Source of the DNA: Candidatus Marispirochaeta associata
Lineage (GTDB): Bacteria; Spirochaetota; Spirochaetia; JC444; Marispirochaetaceae
Assembly (NCBI GenBank): GCA_001749745.1
Contig: JWTM01000292.1
Coordinates: 1 to 64,000 of the forward strand
Direction: 5' to 3'
DNA: 64,000 nucleotides
The stretch's first letter is position 1; the number at the start of each line of letters is the position of its first letter. Under the pieces are notes generated by a model. It ran no database searches. It was not told the DNA's origin and saw nothing but the letters and a program-made list of their open reading frames with translations. Shown in pieces: positions 1 to 8,554 of this stretch. Both the position numbers and the translations under genes were made by a program.

Positions 1-18
1 GGAGGAATGATAAAAACT

Positions 19-28
19 AACCGTGAGC
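19..28 (+). repeat. Left (sub)terminal inverted repeat of the IS
   Basis: AACCGTGAGC is the exact reverse complement of GCTCACGGTT at 1362-1371, on the far side of the transposase gene. The match does not extend beyond ten bases. Confidence 0.6.
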
Positions 29-29
29 T

Positions 30-240
30 GGTGGGTTTGATATCTTGTCCGTGAGGATTCTCGGACAGGAGAGGCTACCGTTCGTCATAGAATTTGGCCT
101 GCGAGGCCGTTAAGGAGAATGAGGAGCCGTAGCCGCAGCATTCACTGACCTGCGAGGTCGGATAGGAGACTGGAGAGAACCTACCGTACAGGGACCTGTC
201 CTGAAGACTCAACGATACCAATCGAGAGGAGAGAACAGGG
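30..240 (+). ncRNA. Candidate IS110 bridge RNA (seekRNA) region
   Basis: The leader before the transposase holds a series of stem-loops. An eight-pair stem (one G-T) joins 44-51 to 62-69 around a 10-base loop. Two small hairpins share the identical loop TGCGA: GGCC 96-99 with GGCC 105-108, and GACC 147-150 with GGTC 156-159. IS110-group elements are known to encode a structured RNA in their left non-coding end that pairs with target and donor DNA and guides the recombinase. The position, length and repeated hairpins fit such an RNA, but the guide loops cannot be assigned without the empty target site or sister copies. The limits given are approximate. Confidence 0.55.
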
Positions 241-1344
241 ATGAGACTGAGTATCGGTGTGGATCTGCATAAGAGTCAGTTCACGGTGTACTGGAAGCCG
301 GAGAAATCGAGCGAAGGGAAATTCGCCCGTTTTTCGACAACCGAAGCCGGGTACGGGGCCTTCGAACACCAGGTGTTATCTGCGATTAGTCAGGGTATCG
401 ATGTCGCCATGGCTGTCGAGACGACGGGAAACGCCCGGTATTTCCGGGCGCGAATGCAGCGGCTCGGAGCGCGGGTGGTGGTCGTGAACTCCTTGAAGTT
501 CAAGGTGATAACCCAGTCGGTGAACAAGACCGACCGGCGGGACGCCTCGACGCTTGCGGAGTTCCTGGAGAAGGATATGTTGCCCGAAGCCGTACTGTGC
601 AGCGAAGAAAGCGAAAAACTGAGGCGACTGTTGAAGGTGCGGAAGCGACTGGTAGAGTCGATTGTAGTCATCAAGAATCAGCTCCACGCGCTGCTGTTGG
701 ATGTCGGGATAGAGTCGATTCGAGGACAGTTGCAAAGCAAAAAAGAGCGCCGACGGGTACAAAACGTGCTCGCAGCACATACTCTCGCCGGCGCAGCGGT
801 AGAACCGCTATTTGAAACGATAGATCAGTTAAGCGACCAAGTCAAGAAGATTGAGAAGGTCATCGAAGAGCTGACCAGTGATGATGCGACGGTCAAGCTG
901 TTGAAAACGATCCCCGGAGTAGGGTTCGTGACGGCGGCAACATTGCGAGCCTGGATAGACGATATTGGACGATTCGATCGTCCCCAACAGCTGGCCGCGT
1001 ATGCGGGAATAGTCCCGTGGGTACAGTCCTCGAACGAGACGGTACGCTACGGCCGGATAACAAAACGGGGACCTTCAGAGTTGAGAACGGCGCTGGTACA
1101 GGCGGTGCTGGGTATGGTGAGGTTGAAACGGGTGACAGGGACCTGGCGCATCATGACCAGGTATGACCGGATGAAGCGAGAGAAAGGATCAGGACGGAGC
1201 ATCATCGCGACCGCTCGGCTTTTGAGTGAGATCATCTGGCATATGCTGACCAAAAGCGAACCGTTTGATCCGCTTCGGATGACTGATTCAGAGATGCGCC
1301 GCAAGGCGCGGGAAATGCGTGCGGCAGCATTCAATGCCGCTTAG
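241..1344 (+). CDS. IS110-family transposase (RuvC-like DEDD recombinase)
   Basis: This 367-residue protein has the two-part IS110 layout. The N-terminal DEDD RuvC-like domain begins with the GVDLHK motif (D8) and continues with AVETTG near residue 60 and the NKTDRRDAS motif near residue 98. A coiled segment follows at about 130-215. The C-terminal Transposase_20 domain shows the IPGVG helix-hairpin-helix near residue 225, and then GRFDRPQQLAAYAGIVP and RYGRITKRGPSELR, the region that carries the family's catalytic serine. The length is normal and no frameshift is seen, so the gene looks intact. ATG follows GAGAGGAGAGAACAGGG. It would excise the element as a circle and reinsert it under guidance of the leader RNA. 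Confidence 0.95.
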   Translation: MRLSIGVDLHKSQFTVYWKPEKSSEGKFARFSTTEAGYGAFEHQVLSAISQGIDVAMAVETTGNARYFRARMQRLGARVVVVNSLKFKVITQSVNKTDRRDASTLAEFLEKDMLPEAVLCSEESEKLRRLLKVRKRLVESIVVIKNQLHALLLDVGIESIRGQLQSKKERRRVQNVLAAHTLAGAAVEPLFETIDQLSDQVKKIEKVIEELTSDDATVKLLKTIPGVGFVTAATLRAWIDDIGRFDRPQQLAAYAGIVPWVQSSNETVRYGRITKRGPSELRTALVQAVLGMVRLKRVTGTWRIMTRYDRMKREKGSGRSIIATARLLSEIIWHMLTKSEPFDPLRMTDSEMRRKAREMRAAAFNAA

Positions 1345-1361
1345 ACAGTGTGAGTCTTACG

Positions 1362-1371
1362 GCTCACGGTT
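1362..1371 (+). repeat. Right (sub)terminal inverted repeat of the IS
   Basis: GCTCACGGTT pairs with 19-28. Its CTCAC also forms a short local hairpin with GTGAG at 1350-1354. Confidence 0.6.
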
Positions 1372-1392
1372 GACTTTTTATAGGAGAGAGAA

Positions 1393-2208
1393 ATGGCATT
1401 GAGTAATCACTTAGATCCCCACTGCGTGGCGATCATCGAACAGAACCTTGATCAGGAGGGAGTCCTGCGCAAGATTGCGGAGCTCTCCGTCGCCTCAGGC
1501 AAACTCGGTAGCCTCAACGCCGAGAGCGTTTTTTTGAAGCTACAGGACCGGGAAAAGCAGGGCTCCACCGCCTTCGGCGAGGGGATCGCCGTGCCCCACT
1601 GCAATTTCGAAGAGATAGACACCTTCGTCGTGGGGCTGCTGATTCTGAAGGGCAAGGGAACCGACTTCGACGCTCCCGACCGGAAGAAGGTCGATCTCTG
1701 CTTCTTTATTATCGGACCGGCCGCGGCACGGAACGAACACATCCAGATCCTCTCCTCCATCACCAGGCTCCTGCGCACCACCGACGCCGCCAAGGGACTG
1801 CGTCAGGCCCGCTGGGCAGACGACGCCTATTCGATCCTGGTAGGATCCAATGAGTTCGGCCGGGAAGCGGAAGAACAGACGCCGGCCTCGATGATGACCG
1901 TAGCCATTCAGGACGAAGCGGCCTTTATCGATATCCTAGAGCTCTTCACCGCCGAACCGGGAAGCCACATCGCCGTAATCGAGGGTAACAGCGCCGGCAG
2001 TTATCTGCATCACCTGCCTCTCTTCTCCTCCTTCTGGACCGACGAACAGTCGACTGCGGTAAAGATTATCACCGCGGTAATGAAGAGCAGCGCCTGCAAC
2101 AATATGATCCGCCGGATCAACGCCATTCGAGATACATCTCGCCCCGATGCGGGGATCCTGATTAGCGTCTCGGAGCTCTCCTACTGGTGCGGCAGCCTCG
2201 CCTACTAA
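1393..2208 (+). CDS. PTS EIIA type-2 (PtsN-like) domain protein with extra C-terminal domain
   Basis: Residues 1-150 resemble a PTS EIIA domain of the nitrogen/fructose class: FGEGIAVPHC places the expected phospho-accepting histidine at H69. Residues 165-271 form a second domain that I do not recognise; its alternating strands and size would suit a small ligand-binding fold. The protein is about 120 residues longer than PtsN. It lies 12 bases before a CPA2-type antiporter gene. In known systems PtsN-type proteins control K+ transport and kinases through their phosphorylation state, so a regulatory role on the antiporter is inferred. The site TAGGAGAGAGAA precedes ATG, and the IS ends immediately upstream, so the original promoter has probably been displaced. 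Confidence 0.75.
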   Translation: MALSNHLDPHCVAIIEQNLDQEGVLRKIAELSVASGKLGSLNAESVFLKLQDREKQGSTAFGEGIAVPHCNFEEIDTFVVGLLILKGKGTDFDAPDRKKVDLCFFIIGPAAARNEHIQILSSITRLLRTTDAAKGLRQARWADDAYSILVGSNEFGREAEEQTPASMMTVAIQDEAAFIDILELFTAEPGSHIAVIEGNSAGSYLHHLPLFSSFWTDEQSTAVKIITAVMKSSACNNMIRRINAIRDTSRPDAGILISVSELSYWCGSLAY

Positions 2209-2220
2209 GGAGAACGGAGT

Positions 2221-3477
2221 ATGGAAGTATTAACGACCTTCTTTGAACAACACCACCTGCCGATTCTTCTCATCACCGGCATCGTCGGCTATATATCCCT
2301 CTACGCCGGACGGCTTGCCAACCGGATCAAACTGCCCTCGCTGATCGGCTTCATGATGGTAGGGGTTATCCTCGGTCCTTCCCTGGTGGGAATCCTGAGT
2401 GAGGAGACCCAGGCTAACCTGAGCTTTATCACCGACATCGCCCTCGGCTTCGTCGCCTTATCGATCGGCCTAGAGCTCCACTTCAGCGAACTGAAGCGTC
2501 AGGGACGGGGGATTATTCTCGTTATCCTGACCGAGTCCTTCGGCGCCTTTATTCTGGTCTTTTGCGCAGTATTTCTCCTGACCCGCAGCATCCCCTTGGC
2601 GCTTATCTTCGGCGCCATCGCCCCGGCCTCGGCCCCGGCGGGCACGGTAGCCATTATCCAGGAGTTCCGAGCCAAGGGACCGCTTACCAAGGCCCTCTAT
2701 GCTGTGGTGGGTTTCGACGACGGTCTGGGGATCATCATCTTCGGCTTCGCCTTCGCCATCGCCAAGGCGCTGGTGGCCGCCGAAGCGGGCCTGGCGGAGG
2801 TCTCCCTGGCGACCACCCTCGCCCAACCGCTAATAGAGGTGGGCTTGAGCATCGTCGTGGGACTCGCCATGGCCGCGCTCTTCGCGCTCCTCTCCCGGAC
2901 CACCAAATCGAGCCGGGACAGCTTTATCCTTACCGTCGCCACCGTACTGGCCACCACCGGCCTCTGCGAACTGCTGCACCTTTCGGAGATCCTGACCAAC
3001 ATGATCCTCGGCATGACCTTTGCGAATACTCAGCCGGCCAAGGCCTCCCGGGAGATCGACGAGAGTCTGCGTAGTATCATGCCGCTTCTGTTCCTCTTCT
3101 TCTTCACCCTGGCCGGGGCCAACCTGCACGTGGCCGCCCTGCCTTCGCTGGGGCTCTTGGGAATCGTCTACATCCTCGGCCGTTCGGCCGGATTGATGGG
3201 CGGCGCCTTCGTCGGCGCCGGCCTTGGGCGCATGGGCGACACGATCAGGAACTATCTGGGAATGGGGATCCTCTCCCAGGCGGGAGTCGCCATCGGATTA
3301 TCGCTGATGGTAAAGCAGGAGTTCGCCGCCCTGGGGGAAAGCGGTGTCGCCATCGGCGCCGCGGTAATCACCACCGTAACCGCGACCTGTATCTTCTTCG
3401 AGATCATCGGGCCGATTCTGACCAAGATCGGCCTCACCAAAGCAGGCGAAATCAAACCGGCTCCGAATCCGGAATAG
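2221..3477 (+). CDS. Cation:proton antiporter, CPA2 (Na+/H+ exchanger) family
   Basis: This 418-residue, very hydrophobic protein has about 12-13 membrane segments. It begins in the membrane (PILLITGIVGYISLYAGRLANRIKLPSLIG), followed by the GxxLGPSLVG signature near residue 58 and a conserved acidic region VVGFDDGLGIIIF near residue 164, where CPA antiporters bind their cation. The length is usual for the transmembrane core; the C-terminal RCK/TrkA domain of Kef-type members is missing. The partner EIIA-like protein encoded just upstream may supply regulation instead. AAGGAGAACGGAGT precedes the ATG. The ion (Na+ or K+) cannot be told from sequence. Confidence 0.88.
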   Translation: MEVLTTFFEQHHLPILLITGIVGYISLYAGRLANRIKLPSLIGFMMVGVILGPSLVGILSEETQANLSFITDIALGFVALSIGLELHFSELKRQGRGIILVILTESFGAFILVFCAVFLLTRSIPLALIFGAIAPASAPAGTVAIIQEFRAKGPLTKALYAVVGFDDGLGIIIFGFAFAIAKALVAAEAGLAEVSLATTLAQPLIEVGLSIVVGLAMAALFALLSRTTKSSRDSFILTVATVLATTGLCELLHLSEILTNMILGMTFANTQPAKASREIDESLRSIMPLLFLFFFTLAGANLHVAALPSLGLLGIVYILGRSAGLMGGAFVGAGLGRMGDTIRNYLGMGILSQAGVAIGLSLMVKQEFAALGESGVAIGAAVITTVTATCIFFEIIGPILTKIGLTKAGEIKPAPNPE

Positions 3478-3488
3478 GACCGCAGGTA

Positions 3489-5753
3489 TTAGACCAGCTC
3501 ACGATCGAAGTTGAAGCTCTCGGTCTCCTCTTCACCGGCTTCGGCGTTGAGGAGATCGATACACCCCGCGGTATTCGGCAAGGCAGGTACCGCCATGGGT
3601 TTCTCCGGATAGAGGTGGGTCAGGCCGAACTCGTCCCGGGAAGAGACGATGAAGCGTCCTCCCCGACTGTCGCTGATCGCCCCTTCGATCGGGATCCTGG
3701 CCCGGGTAACCAGCAGCACCGGCCGTCCGTAGTTGTAGATCTCCACCGGAAGCGGCCCCGCATCCCGCAGCGCCTCCAGGGCGCTCCTCTCCAACTCAAG
3801 CCAGCCCTGGACCCGGGTCACGCCGGCCTCGCCGAGCGCCTCGGAGGCCAGGCTATTGGCCACCGGCAGGGGATAGGCGGCGGTCAGCTCCAGCTCCGCT
3901 CGGCTTAGGTCGAGCTCCTTTAGAAGCTGAAGCTGATAGAGGGAGGTAATCCTTAAGCGCTTCACGCCTTGTTCGATCAGCCTTGCCATAATCTTCTTGA
4001 TTCGGGGGAGCTCTCCTTCGGGACAAAAATGGGGCAAGATATACTCCGCAGCGGGATTGATTCTCGCTTTTACATCCAGGGTGAGGGGATAAGCCGCTAC
4101 CATTCTGCTATCCCCAGGATAGCGTTTCGCCGGATTCAGGAGCCGGGTAACCCGCAGGTCCTTCGGCGGCGTCTTCCGCTCCCGCTTCAGGAACTCCTCC
4201 CAGGCAGGCTGAGTCGGTTGTTCCTCGGGGAGATCCTGTTCCGCGAACCAATCCCAGAACTCCCGCCGCAGCGCCTTTAAGCGGCTGGCCGGCAAAAAGG
4301 GATTCCCCTTTACCGCTACGCGGCAATCCCCTGCCGCGATGCCGTCGATCCGGGTGCGGCGGAACTCCTCGGCAATTCGCTCGGAATCGAGGGCGTGCTT
4401 CTCGGCCGCCGGAAATGATTCCTCTCTCCGCCATTGGCGACCGGCGATCTCGACCCGGAGACCCTCCCGGTCGACGCGGATCTCCAGATCGAAGCGCCGC
4501 GGAGGATTATAGAGAGGCAGCTTCGCCCCGTCGGGGTAGGAACGCTTGCCGCTGGAACCGACCCGGTAGACCTTGGCCCCCCGGGGAGCTTCCCGGTCGA
4601 ATCCGACGACCACCTCATCCCCGGGACGGGCGGTCAGCACCGGGCTGCGCCCTTGAGCGCTGCGCATGCTCGTCAAGGTGAAGGAGGGGACCTCGTCTCC
4701 CGAGTCGGGCTGCACCCGCAGGCGATCGCCCAGATGCAGACGTCGGGAGGGCCGCAGCTTGAAGCCCCCCTTCACGGCCTGGCCGACCGAACCGATCAGC
4801 TGTCCGCTGACTCCCAGTTGATCATGCTGAATCAGGCTATCCATATCCTCCCGGGTCGCGAATCCCCGGGACCAGCGCCGTCCGTAGCTCGATGACAGAA
4901 TCTTCCGCGCCTCGCCCATCACCCGCGGCCGCTCCGCCGAAGGGGTATCCAACACAAGCCGGTAGGCTTCCACCACCTGATAGACATAGTCCGGCTGTTT
5001 GAGTCGTCCCTCTATCTTGAGCGAAGCGACGCCGATTGATTGCAGCCGGTCGATCATCTCCAGGGAATAAAGATCCTGGGTGGAGAAGAAAAAGCCGCTC
5101 TTCGCCTTACCCTTCCCGCTCCCCTGGCTCTCGGTACCGTGAAAGCGGCGCCGGCAGGGCTGCTTGCAGCGTCCCCGATTGCCGCTCCAGCCTCCCATCC
5201 AGGAGGAGAAGAGGCAGTTCCCCGAGAGGGAGCAGCAGAGGGCGCCGTGGATAAAGACCTCGACCTCCAAGGGGGATGCGGCGGTGATCGCCTCGAGCTC
5301 ATCTAAGGTCACTTGACGTTCGAGAATGACCCGGGAGAGGCCCAGGTCCCGGGCCGCCCGGATTCCGCGACTGTTGTGGAATCCCATCTGGGTCGAAGCG
5401 TGGAGCTCCAGCTGCGGAAAGTAGCGTCTGAGGAATCGGGCGACGCCGATATCCTGCAGTATTATCGCATCGGGCTCGAGGGAAGCGGCCTCCTCCACCG
5501 TCTCGGCGAAGGCCTCCCACTCGGTCTCTTTGACCAGGGTGTTGAGGGTCAGATAGAAGCGCTTCCCGTCGGCCTTGGCTTTGGCGGATAGGCGGGAGAG
5601 GTCGTCGATACTGAAGTTGGAACCCATTTCGCGGGCGTTGAAACGGCCGAGTCCGCAGTAGACCGCATCAGCCCCGGCGGCATAGGCCGCCAAGGCAGCG
5701 CTCAGGGTTCCGGCCGGAGCAAGTAGTTCGGGTGTTGGCAGGGGGCTAGTCAT
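3489..5753 (-). CDS. U32 family peptidase / RlhA-like with DUF3656 region
   Basis: The 754-residue protein starts with the U32 barrel (ELLAPAGTLSAALAAYAAGADAVYCG). It carries the U32 cysteine block HGALCCSLSGNC ... RGRCKQPC (C173, C174, C180, C196, C200). In characterised members (RlhA, TrhP) such cysteines hold an Fe-S cluster and the protein hydroxylates 23S rRNA or tRNA rather than cutting protein. A middle region of beta-rich sequence (about 380-500) fits the DUF3656 part found in RlhA, and 560-750 contains a second barrel-like segment. It is about 100 residues longer than E. coli RlhA. RNA hydroxylation is therefore more likely than proteolysis, but the substrate is inference. The gene is divergent from the patatin gene, and no clear Shine-Dalgarno site lies before ATG. 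Confidence 0.82.
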   Translation of the reverse strand: MTSPLPTPELLAPAGTLSAALAAYAAGADAVYCGLGRFNAREMGSNFSIDDLSRLSAKAKADGKRFYLTLNTLVKETEWEAFAETVEEAASLEPDAIILQDIGVARFLRRYFPQLELHASTQMGFHNSRGIRAARDLGLSRVILERQVTLDELEAITAASPLEVEVFIHGALCCSLSGNCLFSSWMGGWSGNRGRCKQPCRRRFHGTESQGSGKGKAKSGFFFSTQDLYSLEMIDRLQSIGVASLKIEGRLKQPDYVYQVVEAYRLVLDTPSAERPRVMGEARKILSSSYGRRWSRGFATREDMDSLIQHDQLGVSGQLIGSVGQAVKGGFKLRPSRRLHLGDRLRVQPDSGDEVPSFTLTSMRSAQGRSPVLTARPGDEVVVGFDREAPRGAKVYRVGSSGKRSYPDGAKLPLYNPPRRFDLEIRVDREGLRVEIAGRQWRREESFPAAEKHALDSERIAEEFRRTRIDGIAAGDCRVAVKGNPFLPASRLKALRREFWDWFAEQDLPEEQPTQPAWEEFLKRERKTPPKDLRVTRLLNPAKRYPGDSRMVAAYPLTLDVKARINPAAEYILPHFCPEGELPRIKKIMARLIEQGVKRLRITSLYQLQLLKELDLSRAELELTAAYPLPVANSLASEALGEAGVTRVQGWLELERSALEALRDAGPLPVEIYNYGRPVLLVTRARIPIEGAISDSRGGRFIVSSRDEFGLTHLYPEKPMAVPALPNTAGCIDLLNAEAGEEETESFNFDRELV

Positions 5754-5813
5754 AATACTACTATTCTACCAAGCCCAGTGAATCGGCGCCACACCGCCGG
5801 AAGAAGGTTCTGT

Positions 5814-8033
5814 ATGCGTGTAGGATCTGCGCTCGTTCTCGTTCTTATAGTTGCAATGATCCCCTTGGGGGCCCAGGCGGTGCCGACCGCTCCGGATGAA
5901 GATCCGGTAATCGCCCTGGTTCTCGCCGGAGGAGGAGCCTTAGGATTCGCCCACATCGGCGTTATCCGCGCCGTGGAGGAGGCCGGCATAGAGCCCGATA
6001 TCGTCGTGGGTACCAGTATCGGCAGCATCGTCGGCGCCCTCTACGCCGCCGGCTACAGTGCGGACGAGATGGAGCGGCTGGTGCTCCAGAACGACTGGCA
6101 GAACACCCTCTTCGACAGCGTCGACCGCCGGGCCCTCGGCTTTTGGGAGAAGAGCTTCTACGCCAGCTACTACTTGAGTCTCCCGATCAACCAGGCCGAG
6201 CGGACCACCCACGCCGGAATAACCCATGCCCAGCATGTGGTGGAGTTCCTCGACGAGCTCTTGGCCGACTATCCGGCCGAGATTGATTTCGACGACCTGC
6301 CTCGACGCTTCAGAGCCGTTGCCGCAGATCTCATGAGCGGAAAATCGGTGGTTTACGACTCCGGCGACCTGAAGACCGTCATTCGCGCCTCCATGTCGGT
6401 TCCCGGGGTCTTCACGCCGGTCGCTTACCGCGGACGCTACCTGATCGACGGGGGATGGACCGAAAATACTCCCACCCGTCCGGCGGTAGAGATGGGGGCG
6501 GACATTATAATAACCGTTCCCTTAGGAGGCCTGAAGAACCGGCCGGAGGATCTCAGCAATCTAACCGAAATTACCCTCCAGGCCGACCAGATACGCAAGG
6601 CAGAACAGCTCGACCGAAGTCTGGCCGATGCCGATCTGATTATCTCGCCCAACCTGGACGGTTTCACCCCCCTCGACTTCGAGGCCGCCGACGCTCTGAT
6701 CGCCCGGGGCTATGCGGCGGCCGAACCGCTGCTGGATGAACTACGGAAAATCAGCGCACTCCAGACCAACGCGTCCGGAAGTCCGATTCCTGCACCCGCC
6801 GGCGCCCCTAAGCCCCTGCGCATCTCCCGTATCGAGATCGCCTCCGAGATGCCCCCTGCAGAGGAGAAGAATCTTCTCGACACCCTGGAGGAGCTGATCC
6901 CCGACGAGACCGATTCTGCGACTCTGCGCAAGACAGTCTATTCCCTCTATGACGGGGGATCCTTCGAGCATATCTGGTACCGGCTCGTACCGGAAAAGAA
7001 CGGCAGCTACATCCTGCAACTCGACGCCGAACCCGTCCTGGCCCCGGATTCACTCTTGAGTTTAGGCCTTACCCTGGAGGGTTCCCTGGGCGAAGGATCG
7101 AGCTCCTACGGGGAGGTTGCCGCGGCCTACACCGCCTTCTTCGGCGAAGAAGCGGAGGCGGGGATTCAGGCCCAGGCCTGGATCTCGGAGCTGCCCTCCC
7201 TGAAGATAGGTGCCGCCTACGCGCCGAGCTATGCCACCGTTATCAGTCTCGGCGGCTATGTGCGGCAGGAGCCCGAGTTTTTCTTCGACGACGAGGGGAT
7301 CTCCGCACTCTATGCACTGCGCCGCTTCGGCGGCGATCTCTCGCTGATCCTCACCCCCTGGAGGAACCTGGGGCTGATTCTGCGCCCCTATCTGGAGTAC
7401 CGTATTCTGGATCGGCGTTACGGCGATAGTATCTTCGATCAGCAGGGCTACAGCCGCTACGGCATCGACACAGCGGTCTCCTGGGATAGCCTCGACCGGC
7501 TTGTCGCACCGCGGCGGGGCCTCTACACTACGGCCGCCCTGGATTACGGCGCCCGGAATGAGCTGGAGGAACAAATTCGTCTCGATTTTAGCTCCGCCCT
7601 CTACCTCTCGCCCGCAGACCCCTGGGTACTTAATCCCTGGATAATCGGGCGGACGCTGATTGTGGGGTCTCCCCGTCAGTCGGAACTGCCTACTATGGGC
7701 GGGGCGGTAGATCTGGATACCTATTTCCGACAGGAGATCCGAGCAGAAACCGTGGCGGCGTCGGGCTTACGGCTGCGGGCGCGAATCGGACGGCTTCTGC
7801 TGGGAACCGGAGACGAGCTCTATCTCCAATTGGCTCTCAGCGGCGGAGTTGCCTGGGAGGAACAGCTTACGGCACTGGAGTCTGATCCAACACGCTACTG
7901 GGGGATATCGACCGGCGTTGTGGCGAACACCATTATCGGTGAAGCGAGCCTGGCGGTGGGGATCAATCGGGACGGCAGACCGACCGGTTTTATCGGCCTC
8001 AGGAACAGCCTGCCGACCCTTTTCGAACGTTAA
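5814..8033 (+). CDS. Patatin-like phospholipase with C-terminal outer-membrane barrel (type Vd-like)
   Basis: With the ATG at 5814 (AGAAGG eight bases upstream) the protein has 739 residues and a clean signal peptide ending near A22. A GTG at 5778 would add 12 charged residues and is less likely. The patatin domain (about 33-305) has the oxyanion loop GGGALG, the nucleophile motif GTSIG (S68) and the catalytic DGG (D212). A POTRA-like segment follows at about 335-420, and from about 430 to the end come alternating amphipathic strands typical of a Bam/D15-type 16-strand barrel. This is the architecture of PlpD-type patatin autotransporters. It would act as a lipase at or outside the outer membrane. 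It is convergent with, and overlaps by four bases, the next gene. Confidence 0.88.
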   Translation: MRVGSALVLVLIVAMIPLGAQAVPTAPDEDPVIALVLAGGGALGFAHIGVIRAVEEAGIEPDIVVGTSIGSIVGALYAAGYSADEMERLVLQNDWQNTLFDSVDRRALGFWEKSFYASYYLSLPINQAERTTHAGITHAQHVVEFLDELLADYPAEIDFDDLPRRFRAVAADLMSGKSVVYDSGDLKTVIRASMSVPGVFTPVAYRGRYLIDGGWTENTPTRPAVEMGADIIITVPLGGLKNRPEDLSNLTEITLQADQIRKAEQLDRSLADADLIISPNLDGFTPLDFEAADALIARGYAAAEPLLDELRKISALQTNASGSPIPAPAGAPKPLRISRIEIASEMPPAEEKNLLDTLEELIPDETDSATLRKTVYSLYDGGSFEHIWYRLVPEKNGSYILQLDAEPVLAPDSLLSLGLTLEGSLGEGSSSYGEVAAAYTAFFGEEAEAGIQAQAWISELPSLKIGAAYAPSYATVISLGGYVRQEPEFFFDDEGISALYALRRFGGDLSLILTPWRNLGLILRPYLEYRILDRRYGDSIFDQQGYSRYGIDTAVSWDSLDRLVAPRRGLYTTAALDYGARNELEEQIRLDFSSALYLSPADPWVLNPWIIGRTLIVGSPRQSELPTMGGAVDLDTYFRQEIRAETVAASGLRLRARIGRLLLGTGDELYLQLALSGGVAWEEQLTALESDPTRYWGISTGVVANTIIGEASLAVGINRDGRPTGFIGLRNSLPTLFER

Positions 8034-8410
8034 ACGGTTCTGCCCCCGATTACCCAGTAGATCCAGGCCCCTACGGCCAGGACGGCCCAGATGAGGACCA
8101 GCACGATTCCGGCACCGTTCATAATGCCGTTAATCTGCCCTAAGAGCATCACCAGGAAACCGGCGGTATCGGTAAGGCCTAAGGAAAACATGACGTTGCG
8201 GATCGTTAGGGCCGACTCGCTACGGCTGGAGTAAAAGCAGACGAATGCTATTCCGAGGAGTAGTACGCCCACCAGTTGTACCATCATACTCCCGTCGGCG
8301 GAGACTTCGATCCCGAACCATGAGGCCGAGGTCACCGGCAGGAATACCATCAACAGGGCGAAAACGAGCGAGATCAGGGCTTTGATCCAGAAAAAGACGA
8401 AAACTTTCAT
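8030..8410 (-). CDS. Small four-helix membrane protein, unknown function
   Basis: The 126-residue protein has four predicted membrane helices (about 5-27, 45-63, 75-95 and 98-120) and no charged catalytic motifs. AAGGAG lies three bases before one ATG (8413) and six before the next (8410); the second spacing is the better one. I do not recognise the family, although similar 120-130 residue four-helix proteins are common next to stress or envelope genes. Its stop overlaps the end of the patatin gene on the other strand. Confidence 0.7.
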   Translation of the reverse strand: MKVFVFFWIKALISLVFALLMVFLPVTSASWFGIEVSADGSMMVQLVGVLLLGIAFVCFYSSRSESALTIRNVMFSLGLTDTAGFLVMLLGQINGIMNGAGIVLVLIWAVLAVGAWIYWVIGGRTV

Positions 8411-8515
8411 CATAGACTCCTTGCAGTAGATCTTTCTGAGGCTCCTAAAGGCGAGCCTAGGTTAATAATACCACCTTGAGCAGGGATACTCTATTATTTT
8501 TTATACCGCCCTAAC

Positions 8516-8544
8516 TTGCATCCACAATCCTGAGAATCTATAAT
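8516..8544 (+). promoter_or_regulatory. Sigma70-type promoter of the HD-GYP gene (leaderless)
   Basis: TTGCAT at 8516-8521, a 17-base spacer and a perfect TATAAT at 8539-8544. The start codon begins at 8555, so the transcript would begin only about 3-4 bases before ATG; no Shine-Dalgarno sequence fits. Confidence 0.75.
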
Positions 8545-8554
8545 TCAGCCAGAT

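Larger units (their letters stand above)
19..1371 (+). mobile_element. IS110-family insertion sequence (limits inferred)
   Basis: A single DEDD-type recombinase gene is flanked by about 220 bases of structured non-coding DNA on its left and only about 30 on its right. A perfect 10-base inverted repeat, AACCGTGAGC at 19-28 and GCTCACGGTT at 1362-1371, brackets the unit and is the best clue to its limits. IS110 elements usually lack terminal repeats, while the related IS1111 group has subterminal ones, so this element combines a long left leader with IS1111-like repeats. The true ends may lie a few bases outside the repeats, and the left end may lie outside the window. The element stops about 20 bases before the start codon of the next gene. 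Confidence 0.75.

Noticed and set aside
1370..1375. Outward promoter at the IS right end (TTGACT)
   Set aside because: No -10 hexamer lies at 16-18 bases; that position is the start codon of the next gene.
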